A DNA stretch of 64,000 nt from Ricordea florida (lineage: Eukaryota > Cnidaria > Anthozoa > Corallimorpharia > Ricordeidae), in assembly GCA_949710005.1 (NCBI GenBank), contig OX453279.1, positions 14,159,256 to 14,223,255 on the forward strand. The letters are read 5' to 3'. This document shows positions 10,396 through 21,179 of this stretch, piece by piece. Every line of letters starts with the position of its first letter. Position 1 is the first letter of the stretch. Under the pieces are notes generated by a model that did not search any database, was not told the origin of the DNA, and saw only the letters and a list, made by a program, of their open reading frames with translations. The translations under genes and the position numbers were made by a program.

Positions 10396-11394
10396 AAGAT
10401 GTTCAAAGATATGACTTATTAATGACCTACAATGATTTATTCTTAACCGCACAAGAACGGAAAGATCGATTGAGACAGGGGATATCCCCTGAAAATATCC
10501 GAAGACTGCGGACGAACGCAGGCGATAAGGATACGACCAAATCGAAGGACGTTCTACTGTCCGCGATTCATAACATTAAATACTGCATTCCCCTCGATCA
10601 TCCAATCCTTAATGATGGCGGAGTATTTATCCAAGAGCAATAAGAGACGCGTTGAAATTCGAGCTGACACTAGCACCAGTAAACGATATTGTTTACTATA
10701 CCCATGCTGATAAACCACCGAATTATCAATTAATACTGAATTAGAATACAGATGTATCACTAGTGATTATCTAGCCCGAGAAGCTGAAACATCCTACTAA
10801 GGAAAATGTTATTTCTACGAAAATATCCATCTAGTGGAAAAAAGAATAAAGAAAGAATAAAAAGAAAGATGGGATGATCTACAAACACATCAATGTTCCC
10901 AGAAAATCAGCTACTGGAATATTGTGTTTCTTTGTGGATGAAAGTTATAATGGCTTAAGAAACTCCGAAACGTTTTTGAATCCAGGTATTACTTCATTTT
11001 TTGTGGATATTGAAGGCATTCCAAACCGATTATATTCAAGCCACATGGTGCCAACTGATTTCTGGCGTAGTATTACACAACAGTGTGCTTCCGATAATTT
11101 GAGTGAAAGTGATTTTTATCAGGATAAATTTGCCTTATGGACTGATCTGCGGTCTCACTTTGATAATCATATCTATGGAACTGGTTGGTCATTAATTGGT
11201 ACACACGATGGTGTTCCACTTACCATCCACAGAAATAAGAGAAGGTCTTGGCAATTAACTTGTTATATGTTTCTAGTGGCCGATGCGCTGATGGAAATTT
11301 AGGGTGAATCATTACAATCGATCAAATATGGACAATTCTTCGTCAATTTGTTTATAATTATTTGCTGGTATTTTGCTTGCAATTTGTTGAAAAT

Positions 11395-11440
11395 TTGCTA
11401 GTAAATGCTAAGAAATGCTAGGAAATGCTAAGAAATGATT
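11395..11440 (+). repeat. 10-mer tandem repeat
   Basis: Four to five imperfect copies of AAATGCTAAG lie directly inside the right terminal inverted repeat of the capsid element. They are absent from the left inner flank, so the two inner borders are asymmetric. Confidence 0.6.
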
Positions 11441-11443
11441 CTA

Positions 11444-11789
11444 GATGGTGGAATATTTATATGCCATCCCTAGAGATTCTACGAAAATTAGTCGAAATGG
11501 CGGGGCGATTGGTTGTCAGGGGTCGATCCGATAAATTTTGATTGAGATTTTAATTTTGATTTTGTTTTCATTCTGCTCTGTGTGATTAAGCATGATTTTG
11601 TTGGTTTTTTTGGATCTGATTTTTGAGATTTTTGATCTGATTTTTGATTTTTGATCTGATGTTTGGGATTTTGGTCTGATTTTTGGGATTTTGGTCTGAT
11701 TTTTGGGATTTTGTTGATTTTTATTTCAAATTTTTTCCTGGAATCGTGTAATTTATCGTGGAATTTAATTTATTTTTCCCGTGGGCCAG
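11444..11789 (-). repeat. right terminal inverted repeat
   Basis: Inverted partner of 8768-9102. It holds the same subterminal array, here as GGATTTTGGTCTGATTTTTG-like units at about 11625-11725, and the same outer tip CTGGCCCACGGGAAAAATAA read inward. Confidence 0.85.
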
Positions 11790-12381
11790 TTCAATATACA
11801 CGATGCAGTCCTTGGCCAGGTGATTGGTAGACACGAGATAGGGAAAACAGATCTGATGTTGACGAAGGATTGCTTTTCTTTCTGTCAGAGGCTTGGCTCT
11901 GAAGGCACGGCATTTTCCAATGGGGTGAAAAAGCTTTTGGACGATGCACCATTTGCTTGGGTCGCGAGTACTTGACTCTCTGTCTGCTGGATCTGAGACT
12001 TCAGTCTTGAAAGTCATCAACCCTTTGAAAGACTTGGCATGAGGCTTAGAGCGATACATGCTCTTTCTGTGGAACCTCGAGTGACAAGTACGGATCATTC
12101 AGCTCCTTTGCTACCTCTTGAATAAATTAAGCAAATTCTTGGAATGGAGGGTAGTCAACAGTGTGCTGGTTCTTGTATTTGTAGGCATGCCTCTGCCATC
12201 TTGCTTGAAGATCGTAGGGTAATTTCAGGAGCAGTGGTTTTAAGAATACAGGTTCATCAAGGCCCGAGAGTCCACCATCGTGCTTGGCGCACCTTAATTC
12301 AAGCAACAAATCTCCTAGTTCTTCAAGTCCTCTACAAGGCCTTCGCTCCTCTCTCGGACTGTGAGAAAATGTGAAATACAT
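11721..12381 (-). pseudogene. BEL/Pao gag remains
   Basis: 12381-12127 encodes a segment with GLEELGDLLLELRCAKHDGG and KPLLLKLPYDLQARWQRHAY, matching the BEL gag (DUF1759-like) pattern. The reading continues, frameshifted, in 12098-11790 with a partial zinc knuckle (QICFPYLVSTNHLAKDC). The second half of the knuckle (TALHAGPP) lies across the 3 kb insertion near 8710-8740. Several Cys of the knuckle are lost. Confidence 0.7.
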
Positions 12382-12420
12382 TTTCGGAAGTAGTTAGTAC
12401 TGGACTTGACACCTTAATGC

Positions 12421-13080
12421 CTGAGAAGGAGTACCGCGTTTGCGCGGCCGACGCACCATGGATGACGCCGGGACTTAAATCCATAATTTTCAAGAGACAA
12501 AAGACCTTTTAAATTCATATCCCCGAGTCAGTCCAATTCAAATATTTTAGGAACCTGGTGAATAGGGAGAGGAAATTCTACAGAGGCCGTTTCTACGACT
12601 CGAAGGTGAAACAACTGAAGGGCGAAAACCCCAAAGAGATGGTGGAATGAAGTAAAGCGGCTTAGTGGCGCCAAGGTGAAAAGCGGAGACTTGATTTGTC
12701 AAATTAACATCGAGCATTTTTCCGATCTCTCCACGCAAGAACAAGCCAACCGGATAAACTCTGCCTTTTTAGAGCCCTTGTAGGCGTACAGATTACCAGA
12801 GCCACCCGCGCGCTTTTCCGTTGAGGATGAGCCCGAGTTCCTTAGTTTTACCGAGGAGCGCGTACTTAAGGTGCTGTCTAAGCTTTACCCACGGAAGGCG
12901 TCAGGCCCTGACAACGTGCCTAATTGGCTTCTGAAAGAGTACTCGGATATCTTGGCTCCACCGATTACACAAATCCTCAATGCGTCCTTCGAAGAACAGC
13001 GGCTGCCACCCATCTGGAAGATGGCGGATGCGCCACCACTTCCGGAGAATAAGCAGGTGTTGGATCTGAAAAAATGACCT
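12421..13080 (+). mobile_element. CR1-like LINE, endonuclease-RT linker and start of RT
   Basis: Frameshifted plus-strand coding: APWMTPGLKSIIFKRQK near 12450, then FKYFRNLVNRERKFYRGRFY, and an open piece at 12871-13077 with KLYPRKASGPDNVPNWLLKEYSDILAPPI, the entry to the RT domain of CR1-like elements. Coding breaks after PPLPENKQVLDLKK. Neither the endonuclease nor the RT catalytic core is present. Confidence 0.78.
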
Positions 13081-13745
13081 AAGACTTGTCTCACTAACAT
13101 CAGGCGCATTGGAGGCAGAGATACTTTCGCGGGGAGTAAATTCCGGAGTTTTTGGATCTAGTCCACTGAGGTCTGGTTTTTCCTCTTTGATCACCTTAGT
13201 TGGGAGATTAGGGGCAATGTCATTCAACGTTTGCGATTCTGGAGCTCGTCTAATACACGACATGAACAATTCATTCATACATCACACGATCATCTACTTC
13301 TGGAAATACGCAAAAATTCTCTCTCTCCTTTTGGCGTAAAACTTTGGAATGAGATTCCTTGTCATATTAGAGATCTCCCCAAAAAGGAATTCTCCAAAGT
13401 ACTTCGCAGATCGCTTTCCGATATCTTATAAAGAGAAAACGACTATATTGAGATGTCATTGGTAATGAAAAAGGTGGTTTAACAGTTAAGTAATTTCATG
13501 TTGGGTAAATTATATGTTGTCTGCTCTCCAAGAGTTCCCTTTTTGTTTTTCCTTAGATATAATGCTAATAAAAATACAACTATGATGGAAATAATAATTA
13601 TTGTAACTTATTGTATTCCTTTCCTTTACTATCATTTTTCTTTTTGTTTTTCCTTTCCTTTAACTGGGCCGCCTAGATTAGCAGTTGCTTTTTTGCAGGG
13701 CCAGTCCATTATAAGATCTTTTTAATAAGAAATAAAGTTGAAAGC
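13081..13745 (+). mobile_element. LINE 3' end (C-terminus and 3' UTR)
   Basis: 13231-13431 encodes a LINE C-terminus (LLLEIRKNSLSPFGVKLWNEIPCHIRDL...). The 3' UTR runs to AATAAAGTTGAAAG near 13727-13742, with the GGGCCG and GGCAGGGCCAG-type blocks seen at ends of coral LINEs. It may belong with the RT piece at 12421-13080, with a large internal deletion. Confidence 0.68.
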
Positions 13746-15008
13746 TACATCAGTTTGAATCCAAAATACTCATTCCTCGTTTTCGACTTTACCGAACCCT
13801 CGTTTAGAATAAAGTTGCATGAGATCTCTAAAAGTCCCTCCGCCATTTTCTTGGTGCCCATACACGAAACTCGCTTCCCTCCTTCATTTCCATTTTCGAT
13901 ATTGCAGAGAGGCCGTATTTGGTATCAATTTCACGCAAACGTATAATTTTATTTATAAAAATCATTAACAATTCATGAAGGAATAAGCCATTCCAAAAAT
14001 AATATTTGAATCCATGAATATCACTGTAAACCCAATACAAAATGTAAATGTCTGAAAGCTCGGGGAGGGCTTGAAAAAGTGGCTGGGAAAAACGGGGGTT
14101 TATGAATTAATAATGATTTATGCTCTGAAATAAGTGTTCTGTATCAAAATTTGATACAGAATACTAATTAGCGTAGCTGTTCTGTTTGATGTTCGTACAG
14201 AATTCTACTAGATTAATTAACCTTCTGTATCAGCTGATACAAATTACCAAAACCTTCGTAATAAAGCAAAACAAGGACGCAAAAACGATAGACCCACAAC
14301 TGTTTTTTACTGACAGAGCAGTGTTAATTAATCTTACGGCGTCAATTAAGCTCACAGTTTCTACTAAGAGTTCAAAATAAAGTTGATACTAAAGTAGCAT
14401 TTGTAGCTACTTTATTTGAGCGAGCACTTTGCCACTCCTTGAATATCTTTACGCTCAATTCTGTACTATTTCTTGTATTTCGTTGTCTCTTCCAACCAAG
14501 TTGCTTCTTCGTCCACATTCGAAAACGATATCCTTCCATGTTCACTAGCGAATACTTTTGGCGGTTCTGTCCCCGTGTAAACATTACATTAGAACTAAAC
14601 AAACACTCCTAAACAAAGAAAATACAATGGTTATTCCCTCGTTTACCAGTATACGACAGAACCAGTTTGGCATTCCCTGATCATATCTACCATGCGAATT
14701 CCCTTCGGAGGGTGAATGAAAGCGTGCTTTTCATTTCCTAAGCGCAAAACAATGCTTGCGCCCGTATTGTATCGGATATTGTATATCCTATTCAATACGC
14801 TCGCTCATATTGTATTCTTGGACTATACATAGACTAAGTAGCAATTCACACCATTTGCTGATAGGCAAGTCCTATATATCTTTCGCCATTCCTGATTTGT
14901 AGTCTCCTTGCTATCTAGACTAGACATCACTATATATTCCTTTGTTGTGCTGTATATTATGCAAAATCGTCTTTGTCTAATTGACCGCTCGCGTTTTTTT
15001 CTCTTCCT
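13746..15008. other. intron sequence, no gene recognised
   Basis: AT-rich, with several short complementary blocks (for example TGTATCAAAATTTGATACA at about 14143-14160) that could form small hairpins. Open frames here carry no motif. Confidence 0.4.
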
Positions 15009-15080
15009 TGCTGTATATATATATGAAATCGTATTTCACTAAATGCACGCTCAAACCACTCGCAAAGGTCAACTCATTTT
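15009..15080 (+). repeat. dispersed repeat, copy 2
   Basis: Same repeat as 3531-3600 in opposite orientation. A more divergent partial copy precedes it at about 14950-15000. Confidence 0.5.
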
Positions 15081-15962
15081 TCCTGGTACGAGTCAAAAGG
15101 TCAAACGGTACGAGTTTGCCCTCACTATAGCCTACACTTAAAACATCTGACAATTAAACATCTAACATCAAAATACTTCTAATGGCCTTGCGCTTTTTCT
15201 TGATGTTCGATCATGATGGGAATAACTTTATGCCGGTGGCCTATGTATTCTCTAATATTACAGAGAGCAAACTGTTTTCTCCGTTGAGCGTGTTCTAGAT
15301 TTGGAACACAATTGTAATTGGAAATTGGGCAATCAGGGACCCACAGTCTTACGCTGAAATATGATACAACACAAACAACGTATCGTGGGCGAGCAGTATT
15401 GACTTCGAGTAGCTCGGTGAAACCAGTTAGACTTACCTTGATTTCGTCCGTTTCAGAAGAGAATCGTATTCAGTCTGGCATTGCTGTTGTTTGCTTTGTG
15501 GTCATTTCAAAGTTAGCGGGCAAGATTATAACTTTTTTTCGCTGTTGCGATCGATAAGACTGTTTGCTTTCCGATATTTTTAGGGTTATTCGGCTTTGTG
15601 TACAGAAATTTTTTTCAACAGAGCATACCTTGAGCGACAACACAGTCAAAACAATTCAACTTAAATCAGTTGAAAGTGTTTACGGTCTTTTCGCCCGATT
15701 GTCAGTTCGCCCGGAAATCGAGTCGTTTCGCCCAAACCGTAACAGTCGATTGGTCTGGAATTAAAAGTCCCTTCACGTTATTTTCTGAGTAAAATACTTC
15801 AGTCGACAAATTCCTTACATGGGAATTGTGTGTAAATTTTTGCACCAGATTTAGAAGCGCTTGACTCGAGCTCGTAAATTGCGCTTATTGTGGCGGTTTT
15901 GCGTGTGTAATGTTGCTATACTCTTGACCGGTACTGTATCTGCGTATGTATTTATGTATGTT
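15081..15962. other. intron sequence, no gene recognised
   Basis: Nothing supported. Frames at 15318-15557 and 15564-15764 have no recognisable motif. Confidence 0.4.
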
Positions 15963-16276
15963 TAAAGGTCGGGACACACGAGGCGACAAATCGCAGCGAC
16001 ATGTCGCGGGGACAAGTCGGTGCGACAAGTCGCCTCATGTGACATGGTGAATAATTGCAAAAATCTTTGTTGCAGCGATAGAATTTTGTCGCAGGGATCT
16101 GTCGCACAAAATCAAACTGGTTTAATTTTGTGCGACAGATCGCTGCGGCGAAATAGGCGAAAACCACGCTGTCGCATCGTGTGTACCCCCCGCGACGAAT
16201 CGCTGCGACAACCAATGAATTAACCAATGATTGGGCATCATTCATTTTCCCATGGTCCCTCAGTCACTCGTTCAAA

Positions 16277-18050
16277 ATGGCGACCGAGGTGGATGCTGCG
16301 GGTAAACAAGATCAACAATTCGATAATTCTCAGTCCACTGAATGGAATGTAACAACAACGAAGATGCTTATCGAATTTTATAAGGAAAACAGAATCCTTT
16401 GGGATAGAAATCATAAGGAGTACGGGAAAAGTAAACTGCAAAAACGGACACTAAACCCTCTTGTTGCCAAACTGGAACGACCAATTGCAAAAAAAAGCGA
16501 AGTAGACATAAAAAAAGGTGGCACAATCTTCGCTCCTCGGCGTTACGTTACTTTAAAAAGAACCCCTGCGGCGACGAGGAAGTAAGATGGGCCTACTGGG
16601 ACGATATGTCTTTTTTGCGAGAACATTTCGCAGCTGAATTGCACGAGGAAGAAAACTCCAAGTTTTGGTCAGAGGAGGAAATAGGTGAGTAACCGTGGTC
16701 AACCGTAAATAATTCACTGTGAGAAAACCTACCTCCAGAGAAACAAACAAAGAAAAACAAAATAGCACTACTGAAAAATGTAGACTGTGAAAATTGATGA
16801 TGCACTTTCACCGACTACCTGTCTGAAGATTTGGGTGCATAATCATTAAGCTATAAGCTTCAAGGTCAGCACTAGTGATTTGTAATTATCATTTGATGTG
16901 ATACATTATAGATATGCTCATGTTATATAGTCAAAAACATTTTAACAGTCATCATTGTTATTGTCATCATCATAACTGATATGTATAGTAAATCGTTAAG
17001 AAAACTGTGTGGTGCATGTACAATTGTAAACACATAAGATTGATTGTATAACTAATGTGCTGAAAATGAAAAAAAAATTGAACAGACGTTTCAAGACTAC
17101 TGTCTCGTGCTGATGAAGAGCTAGTATCTTGAAACCTCCATTCAATATTTTTTTCATTTTCAGTCCATTAGTTATACAATCAATATTATGTATTTATAAC
17201 TGATATGTAGCCTTGGCCCATATAAACAACCTAATTCCATTACCCTATTTTTTCAGTATTTCTGTTTTTCATTTCCTTTTAGTCTAACATCTATATTATT
17301 GTGATCTTTATGTTTTTGTTTTGTTTTAGAAATTCTTATCAGCTTTTTTCAAGCAAATGAATGTTTGTGGAACCATAATGCTCCATCCTACCACCAAAAT
17401 TCCCAAAATAAAGATCTTCTTTATGACATGCTGTCTAAGGAGCTGAATGACAAATATGACACTTCAGAGCTTCAGAAAAAATGGAAAGAACTTGAAAGGA
17501 AGTTCAAGCAAGAACACAGCAAAACTTTGGTTAGACCATCTGGTTCAGGAACTGATGAGATTTTCAAGCCAACATTTCCATTTTTCTATCAACTGCAGTT
17601 CCTTACTAGTTCATGTGAAACAGATGAGACAATAGATTCAATTGAGGAACCCTCTAATCCGAAACCAAGGAAAAGGTCAAAGCGACTTGTGCAAGAAGAC
17701 GGGGAGGAGCGAAAATTGGCATTGATGTCTGAAGCTATTCAAGCTATGAAAGAAACACCGGCTTCAACAAAGAAGCAAGATAAGAATGGATCTGTGGAAA
17801 ATACAGAGGCTGAGGCATTTGGAACTTATGTAGGAATAACCCTAAGCTAAGCAGGCAGAAATTCCGTCCAGCTAAAAAATGCATCGGTGATATTTTGTAT
17901 AACATTGAAGAAAGTGAAGATACATCAGCCTCTAATATTCCTGCATATGACCATCAATTTGATCGACAGAGCAGGATGTCAACACCAAGTAGCTTTGACA
18001 GATATGATTTTAATCCAGTAGTGCAGTACTCCAGCAGCTATATTTATTAA
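16277..18050 (+). pseudogene. Harbinger Myb/MADF-like DNA-binding protein, frameshifted
   Basis: Starts at the ATG at 16277 (MATEVDAAGKQDQ). A first MADF/SANT-like domain follows (KMLIEFYKENRILWDRNHKEYG, then NLRSSALRYFKKNP), exon 1 ending at 16684 in ATAG before gtgagt. The intron is 16685-17329 (acceptor ttgttttag). Exon 2 opens a second such domain (ILISFFQANECLWNHNAPSY, LQKKWKELERKFKQEHSKT, EIFKPTFPFFYQLQFL), then a basic linker and an AFGTYVGITL block, ending in a Tyr/Ser-rich tail near 18050. Two single-base-type frameshifts (in the A run near 16515 and near 17850) break it. In Harbinger elements this protein recruits the transposase to the ends. Confidence 0.8.
17039..17184. repeat. 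146 bp palindromic MITE inside Harbinger intron
   Basis: Near-perfect inverted halves: ATTGATTGTATAACTAATG, CTGAAAATGAAAAAAA and TTGAA on the left are repeated inverted on the right up to CATTAGTTATACAATCAAT. It sits within the intron of the DNA-binding gene, so it came after the Harbinger. No clear target duplication. Confidence 0.75.
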
Positions 18051-18553
18051 TAGCATTTTGACTAAAACATTTGATATTCACTGTTTAATGCTTATTGTAT
18101 GTTTAATAGATATTTAAAGATTACACTAATCCTGTCTCATATTCCAGACTTCTCTAAGCTCCTAATGCAATTTTATATGTACACTGAGGATATTTAGATT
18201 GGATCCTTTTCAGTCTAATACCAAAAGTAGTGGGTGACAGAAGGGATTTTGAATTGTTGGGTTCTTTGAAGGTTTAAAGAAGAAAAAGAAAGAAAAAGAA
18301 AGTTAAAAGGAAACATTAATTTTGCAAATATTAACTTGATTCCTTATGGTATGCAAGGAAACCAGTTGTTAAGATTGAACTGCATCACTGCTGTAGCAAG
18401 ACATTTTGTTAATTCAGCAATAATGTTCCTCTTCCTGCCATTGGTACTTGAGTTATAATAAAGAAATGTTTATGAAGATTCTTCACTCAATATAAAATGC
18501 ATTGCACTGAACTCAGCAAGAGTATTTTATTTCTGACAATACATAAATAAGGT

Positions 18554-18890
18554 GGAGGGGGGGGGGTACTCCCATATAGAAGGTATTAAGGTATAAAGGT
18601 ATGTGCTGCTTTGAAGGGTAGGTTTTTTGAGCAGTTTAGTCAAGGATAGGGTGTATAGGAATCAGAGAACTTTGGTGAAGATAAGGGTATCATTTCCGTT
18701 AAAACGAGTCAGCCTTTTCAGGATTTAGTCTAGATGGCAAATTACTTTAAAAAATTGTTACAACCCACAAGTGTAACAAGTTTAGTCTGGTACAGGGCTT
18801 CAAAATGCAGCTGAGCATGGTCTAGTATCAGAGACCCAGCGGCACACCCCCAGCTAAAAGTGTCCTGAGTAAACACACCCCCCCCCCAAC
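18554..18890. repeat. G-tract/C-tract bounded repeat
   Basis: Begins GGGGGGGGGGTACTCCCATAT and ends near a C10 tract (about 18879-18888). It lies between the two convergent Harbinger genes. The GTACTCCCATAT start resembles a coral interspersed repeat known to me only by appearance. Boundaries are approximate. Confidence 0.4.
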
Positions 18891-18955
18891 CCCTTGGATA
18901 TCATGGGAAAATTGTTTTCCATTGTGCCAGATAGTCTATAATCAAAACATAATTA

Positions 18956-20232
18956 TTAGAGTCTGCACATTTTCTGTTGCCATGCTACATATCCTTCATT
19001 GTTAAACCAAGCGGTAAACTCTTCACGCATCTCTTTGGCAGCTCTTGTAGGATTCCTTAAAAAGGAAGCTTCAAGGTCCAGAAAAGATTCTCTGGGAGTG
19101 TCATCTCTCCATGAGCCTGGTATAAAATTGCCTGTGTTGAGGTCTTCCTGATCCATCATTGCAGGGGGACAATACACATGTTTACTGTTTATGTCCGCTC
19201 TTAGCCAATTGTGAAGTACTAGTATTGCTAATGTAATTACTTTGACTTTTTCTGGACTTAAAAGGAAGGGTACTCGAAGGCAACGCCATCTATTACACAA
19301 TATGTCTAAAATATTTTCAGAGATCCTTCTACCCCTCGAAATCCGATATTTTGAAATTCTCTGTTCCACAGTTAAATTTTTCTGTGGATAAGGCCTTAAC
19401 ATGTACTTTGCTAATCCAAATGCTTCATCCCCAGTCAAAACAAAGGGCACAGGTACAGTGCGACCTGGCAAGGGATGTGGTGGTGGAATATGAAGTGGAT
19501 TAGTAAGGTCATCTAGTGCTTCTTTTAAATTGCACCTTGCCCATGCATGGCCATCTGTGTTTCTCCCATTCGTCCCAATGTCTGCACAGAGGCACTCATA
19601 GTCTGGTCCAGAAACCACCAGAGCAATTATACTTTCGTTGCCTTTATAATCGTGATAGTGCGATCCGGATAATGCTGGCTTCTGGATCACAATTCTTTTA
19701 CCATCAATGGCCCCAATATTATTGGAATGTTCCATCTAGAAAGGAATAATTCGGCAATTGCATGCCACTTTTCCTGAGTGTTTGGTGTTTCGAGGTATTC
19801 TTTCTTTAAGAAATCGATTATTACCGTGCAAACTTGCAGGACAATCTCCCCTATCGTTGTTCTTCCAATTCGAAATTGGAATGACAGCGATTGAAACCTT
19901 TCTCCAGTTGCTAGATACCTCAGTGGTAGCGCTAAACGTTCACCAGGCGGAATTGACATTCGCATGTTAGTGTCTTGCTTCTGCACTGAAGGACCAATGA
20001 TGCTTAACAGCTCCATGAATTTAGAATGAGGCATTCTCATGTATTCTGCAAATCCAGCAGAATCCTCGGCAGCCAGTTCTTTGAAAATAGTGTAGTAAGC
20101 TCCCTGTTCCTATCTCCTAGACACCCATTGCCGTGTCCAGCATCTCCTTTCTACGTGCTTATTCTCTTCGCCATCTAACTGCACCATCATCACAACTAAA
20201 AGTTTCTTTTTCTTCATTCGCCGGTCCGCCAT
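18956..20232 (-). pseudogene. Harbinger DDE transposase (DDE_Tnp_4 type)
   Basis: Reads from ATG at 20232 (MADRRMKKKK) to the stop at 18956, about 425 codons. It has an HTH-like N-terminal region (RYLATGERFQSLSFQFRIG) and the catalytic triad: Asp in AIDGKR (about 19705), Asp in LTGDEAF (about 19429) and Glu in RISENILDIL (about 19318). It ends EEFTAWFNNEG. Lesions are a TAG at codon 41 (20112-20110), where the family usually continues into EQGAYY, and a one-base frameshift near 19723, just before the first catalytic Asp. The nuclease would cut at the element ends. The gene converges on the DNA-binding gene. Confidence 0.88.
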
Positions 20233-20394
20233 ATTGATTAAAAAACTAGTTCACATTCCCCCTCGTTCAAAATCTTTGCGTGAACACCGACAAGGGTCTT
20301 GTCGCAGCGACTTGTTTCGGAAGCGGTACACATTGCACGACTAATCGCAGAGACCTGTCGCTGCGATTTGTCGCCTAGTGTGTCCCGACCTTAA

Positions 20395-21179
20395 GAGCCG
20401 ACGCATTTCGGCTTCACACCTCCATAAGGTGTCTGATCATTTGGCAACGTGCAAATAAACTCCATTTTGCACAGCAAGGGAATCCTTATTTTTTCTTACT
20501 TGATAATTTCTTGAGGCCCTCTTGATACAAGGGTTAGTTAAGAAAATTTATTTGCAGAAGTGGTTATCCAGAAATAGGCCATCTTGCATGCTCTCACGGC
20601 TTTATTAACCTGCTATAAAATAGTTTGAATAGTGGCAAGTTCGGATGCAGTGTGTGGAGTAACTAAATATATTGCTTATAGATACGGGGAGTGTATTACA
20701 CTTTATTTTTGAAGCTTGTTAAAGAAAATGTGTTAACGTTCCTTTATACTTATCAATTCTAAAGACACTATATGCTTTTTTTTTTATTTGGAACTCGACA
20801 TCAATTATGTGCTGTACCTTCGATTCCTAGGGATTTGATAGCCGGTATCCAAACCAGTTGTATCCAACTACATCTCGCACTATGTTTATTAGGACTCAAT
20901 CGGCGATACCATGTTTTCTGTTATTGGAAAAATGTTAGAAAACATTCTAAGTACGTAGTTTGCTTCATAAAGGACTCACAGTAGGCACCTGGTTCTCAAA
21001 ATTCATGCGAGCTTGAACTAACATTATCGTCGTCTGTGGTTACAATAGCTGTTATTACAGTTGAGCCTACGTTTCAGTGGCGTCCTTTTCAAAACGCACG
21101 TAAGGCTTTCGGGTAAACCGCAGTGAGCGTGTGTTGAATTTGCATCAATAATTCTCTAACTTTATGGTATTAAGGAAGA
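20395..21179. other. intron sequence, no gene recognised
   Basis: Nothing supported between the Harbinger right end and the transposase-like fragment at 21180. Confidence 0.4.

Larger units (their letters stand above)
9218..11302 (+). pseudogene. capsid-like protein gene, broken by two insertions and small lesions
   Basis: Fragments in order encode one protein of roughly 400 residues: 9218-9353, 9604-9762, 10396-10643, then frameshifted coding to 10800, and 10874-11302. Recognisable blocks include HPSTTNPGETLEVEIPS, NLTVTGQANNTVVNN, RLRTNAGDK, IPLDHPILNDGGVF, IPNRLYSSHMVPTDFW and LTCYMFLVADALMEI. From memory these resemble an uncharacterised protein family repeated in cnidarian genomes. The beta-rich layout suggests a double jelly-roll-like capsid of Polinton/PLV type, but that is inference. 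A 250 bp MITE and a LINE tail are inserted, each with a 6 bp target duplication. A stop near 10797 and frameshifts around 10643-10874 also break it. Confidence 0.55.
8768..11789. mobile_element. 3.0 kb element with long inverted ends, carrying a capsid-like gene
   Basis: The ends are inverted copies: left 8768-9102 and right 11444-11789, both starting CTGGCCCAC.GGAAAAATAA. It interrupts the gag zinc-knuckle coding of the BEL element, which defines the borders. No clean target duplication is visible; flanks are GGATT on the left and TTCAAT on the right. The only gene inside is a decayed capsid-like protein on the plus strand. There is no transposase, polymerase or integrase, so this is a non-autonomous element or a deletion derivative of a larger virus-like element. 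Confidence 0.75.
5207..12400 (-). mobile_element. BEL/Pao LTR retrotransposon, decayed and interrupted
   Basis: Minus-strand remnants run gag, protease, RT, RNase H, integrase, DUF5641 from right to left, the order of BEL/Pao. The element is split at 8767/11790 by a 3 kb inverted-repeat element. Every domain has frameshifts or stops. The gag N-terminus is missing: coding stops near 12381-12400, where a CR1-like LINE begins. LTRs were not recognised; the 200 bases left of 5207 could hold part of one. Confidence 0.85.
15966..20391. mobile_element. PIF/Harbinger DNA transposon, nearly complete
   Basis: 4.4 kb with clear ends: AGGTCGGGACACAC.AGGCG at the left and its inverse at the right, with subterminal GCGACAAATCGCAGCGACA repeats on both sides. 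A 3 bp target duplication TAA flanks it (15963-15965 and 20392-20394), as expected for Harbinger. Two convergent genes lie inside: a Myb/SANT-MADF-like DNA-binding protein on plus and a DDE transposase on minus. Both have only a few point lesions, so the insertion is fairly young. It could be immobile, or could move if active proteins were supplied from another copy. Confidence 0.92.

Noticed and set aside
17085..17150. Third hammerhead ribozyme (CTGATGAAG...GAAAC in the Harbinger intron)
   Set aside because: The core words occur, but no GUC/UH cleavage site or closing stem I is found; they belong to the palindromic MITE.
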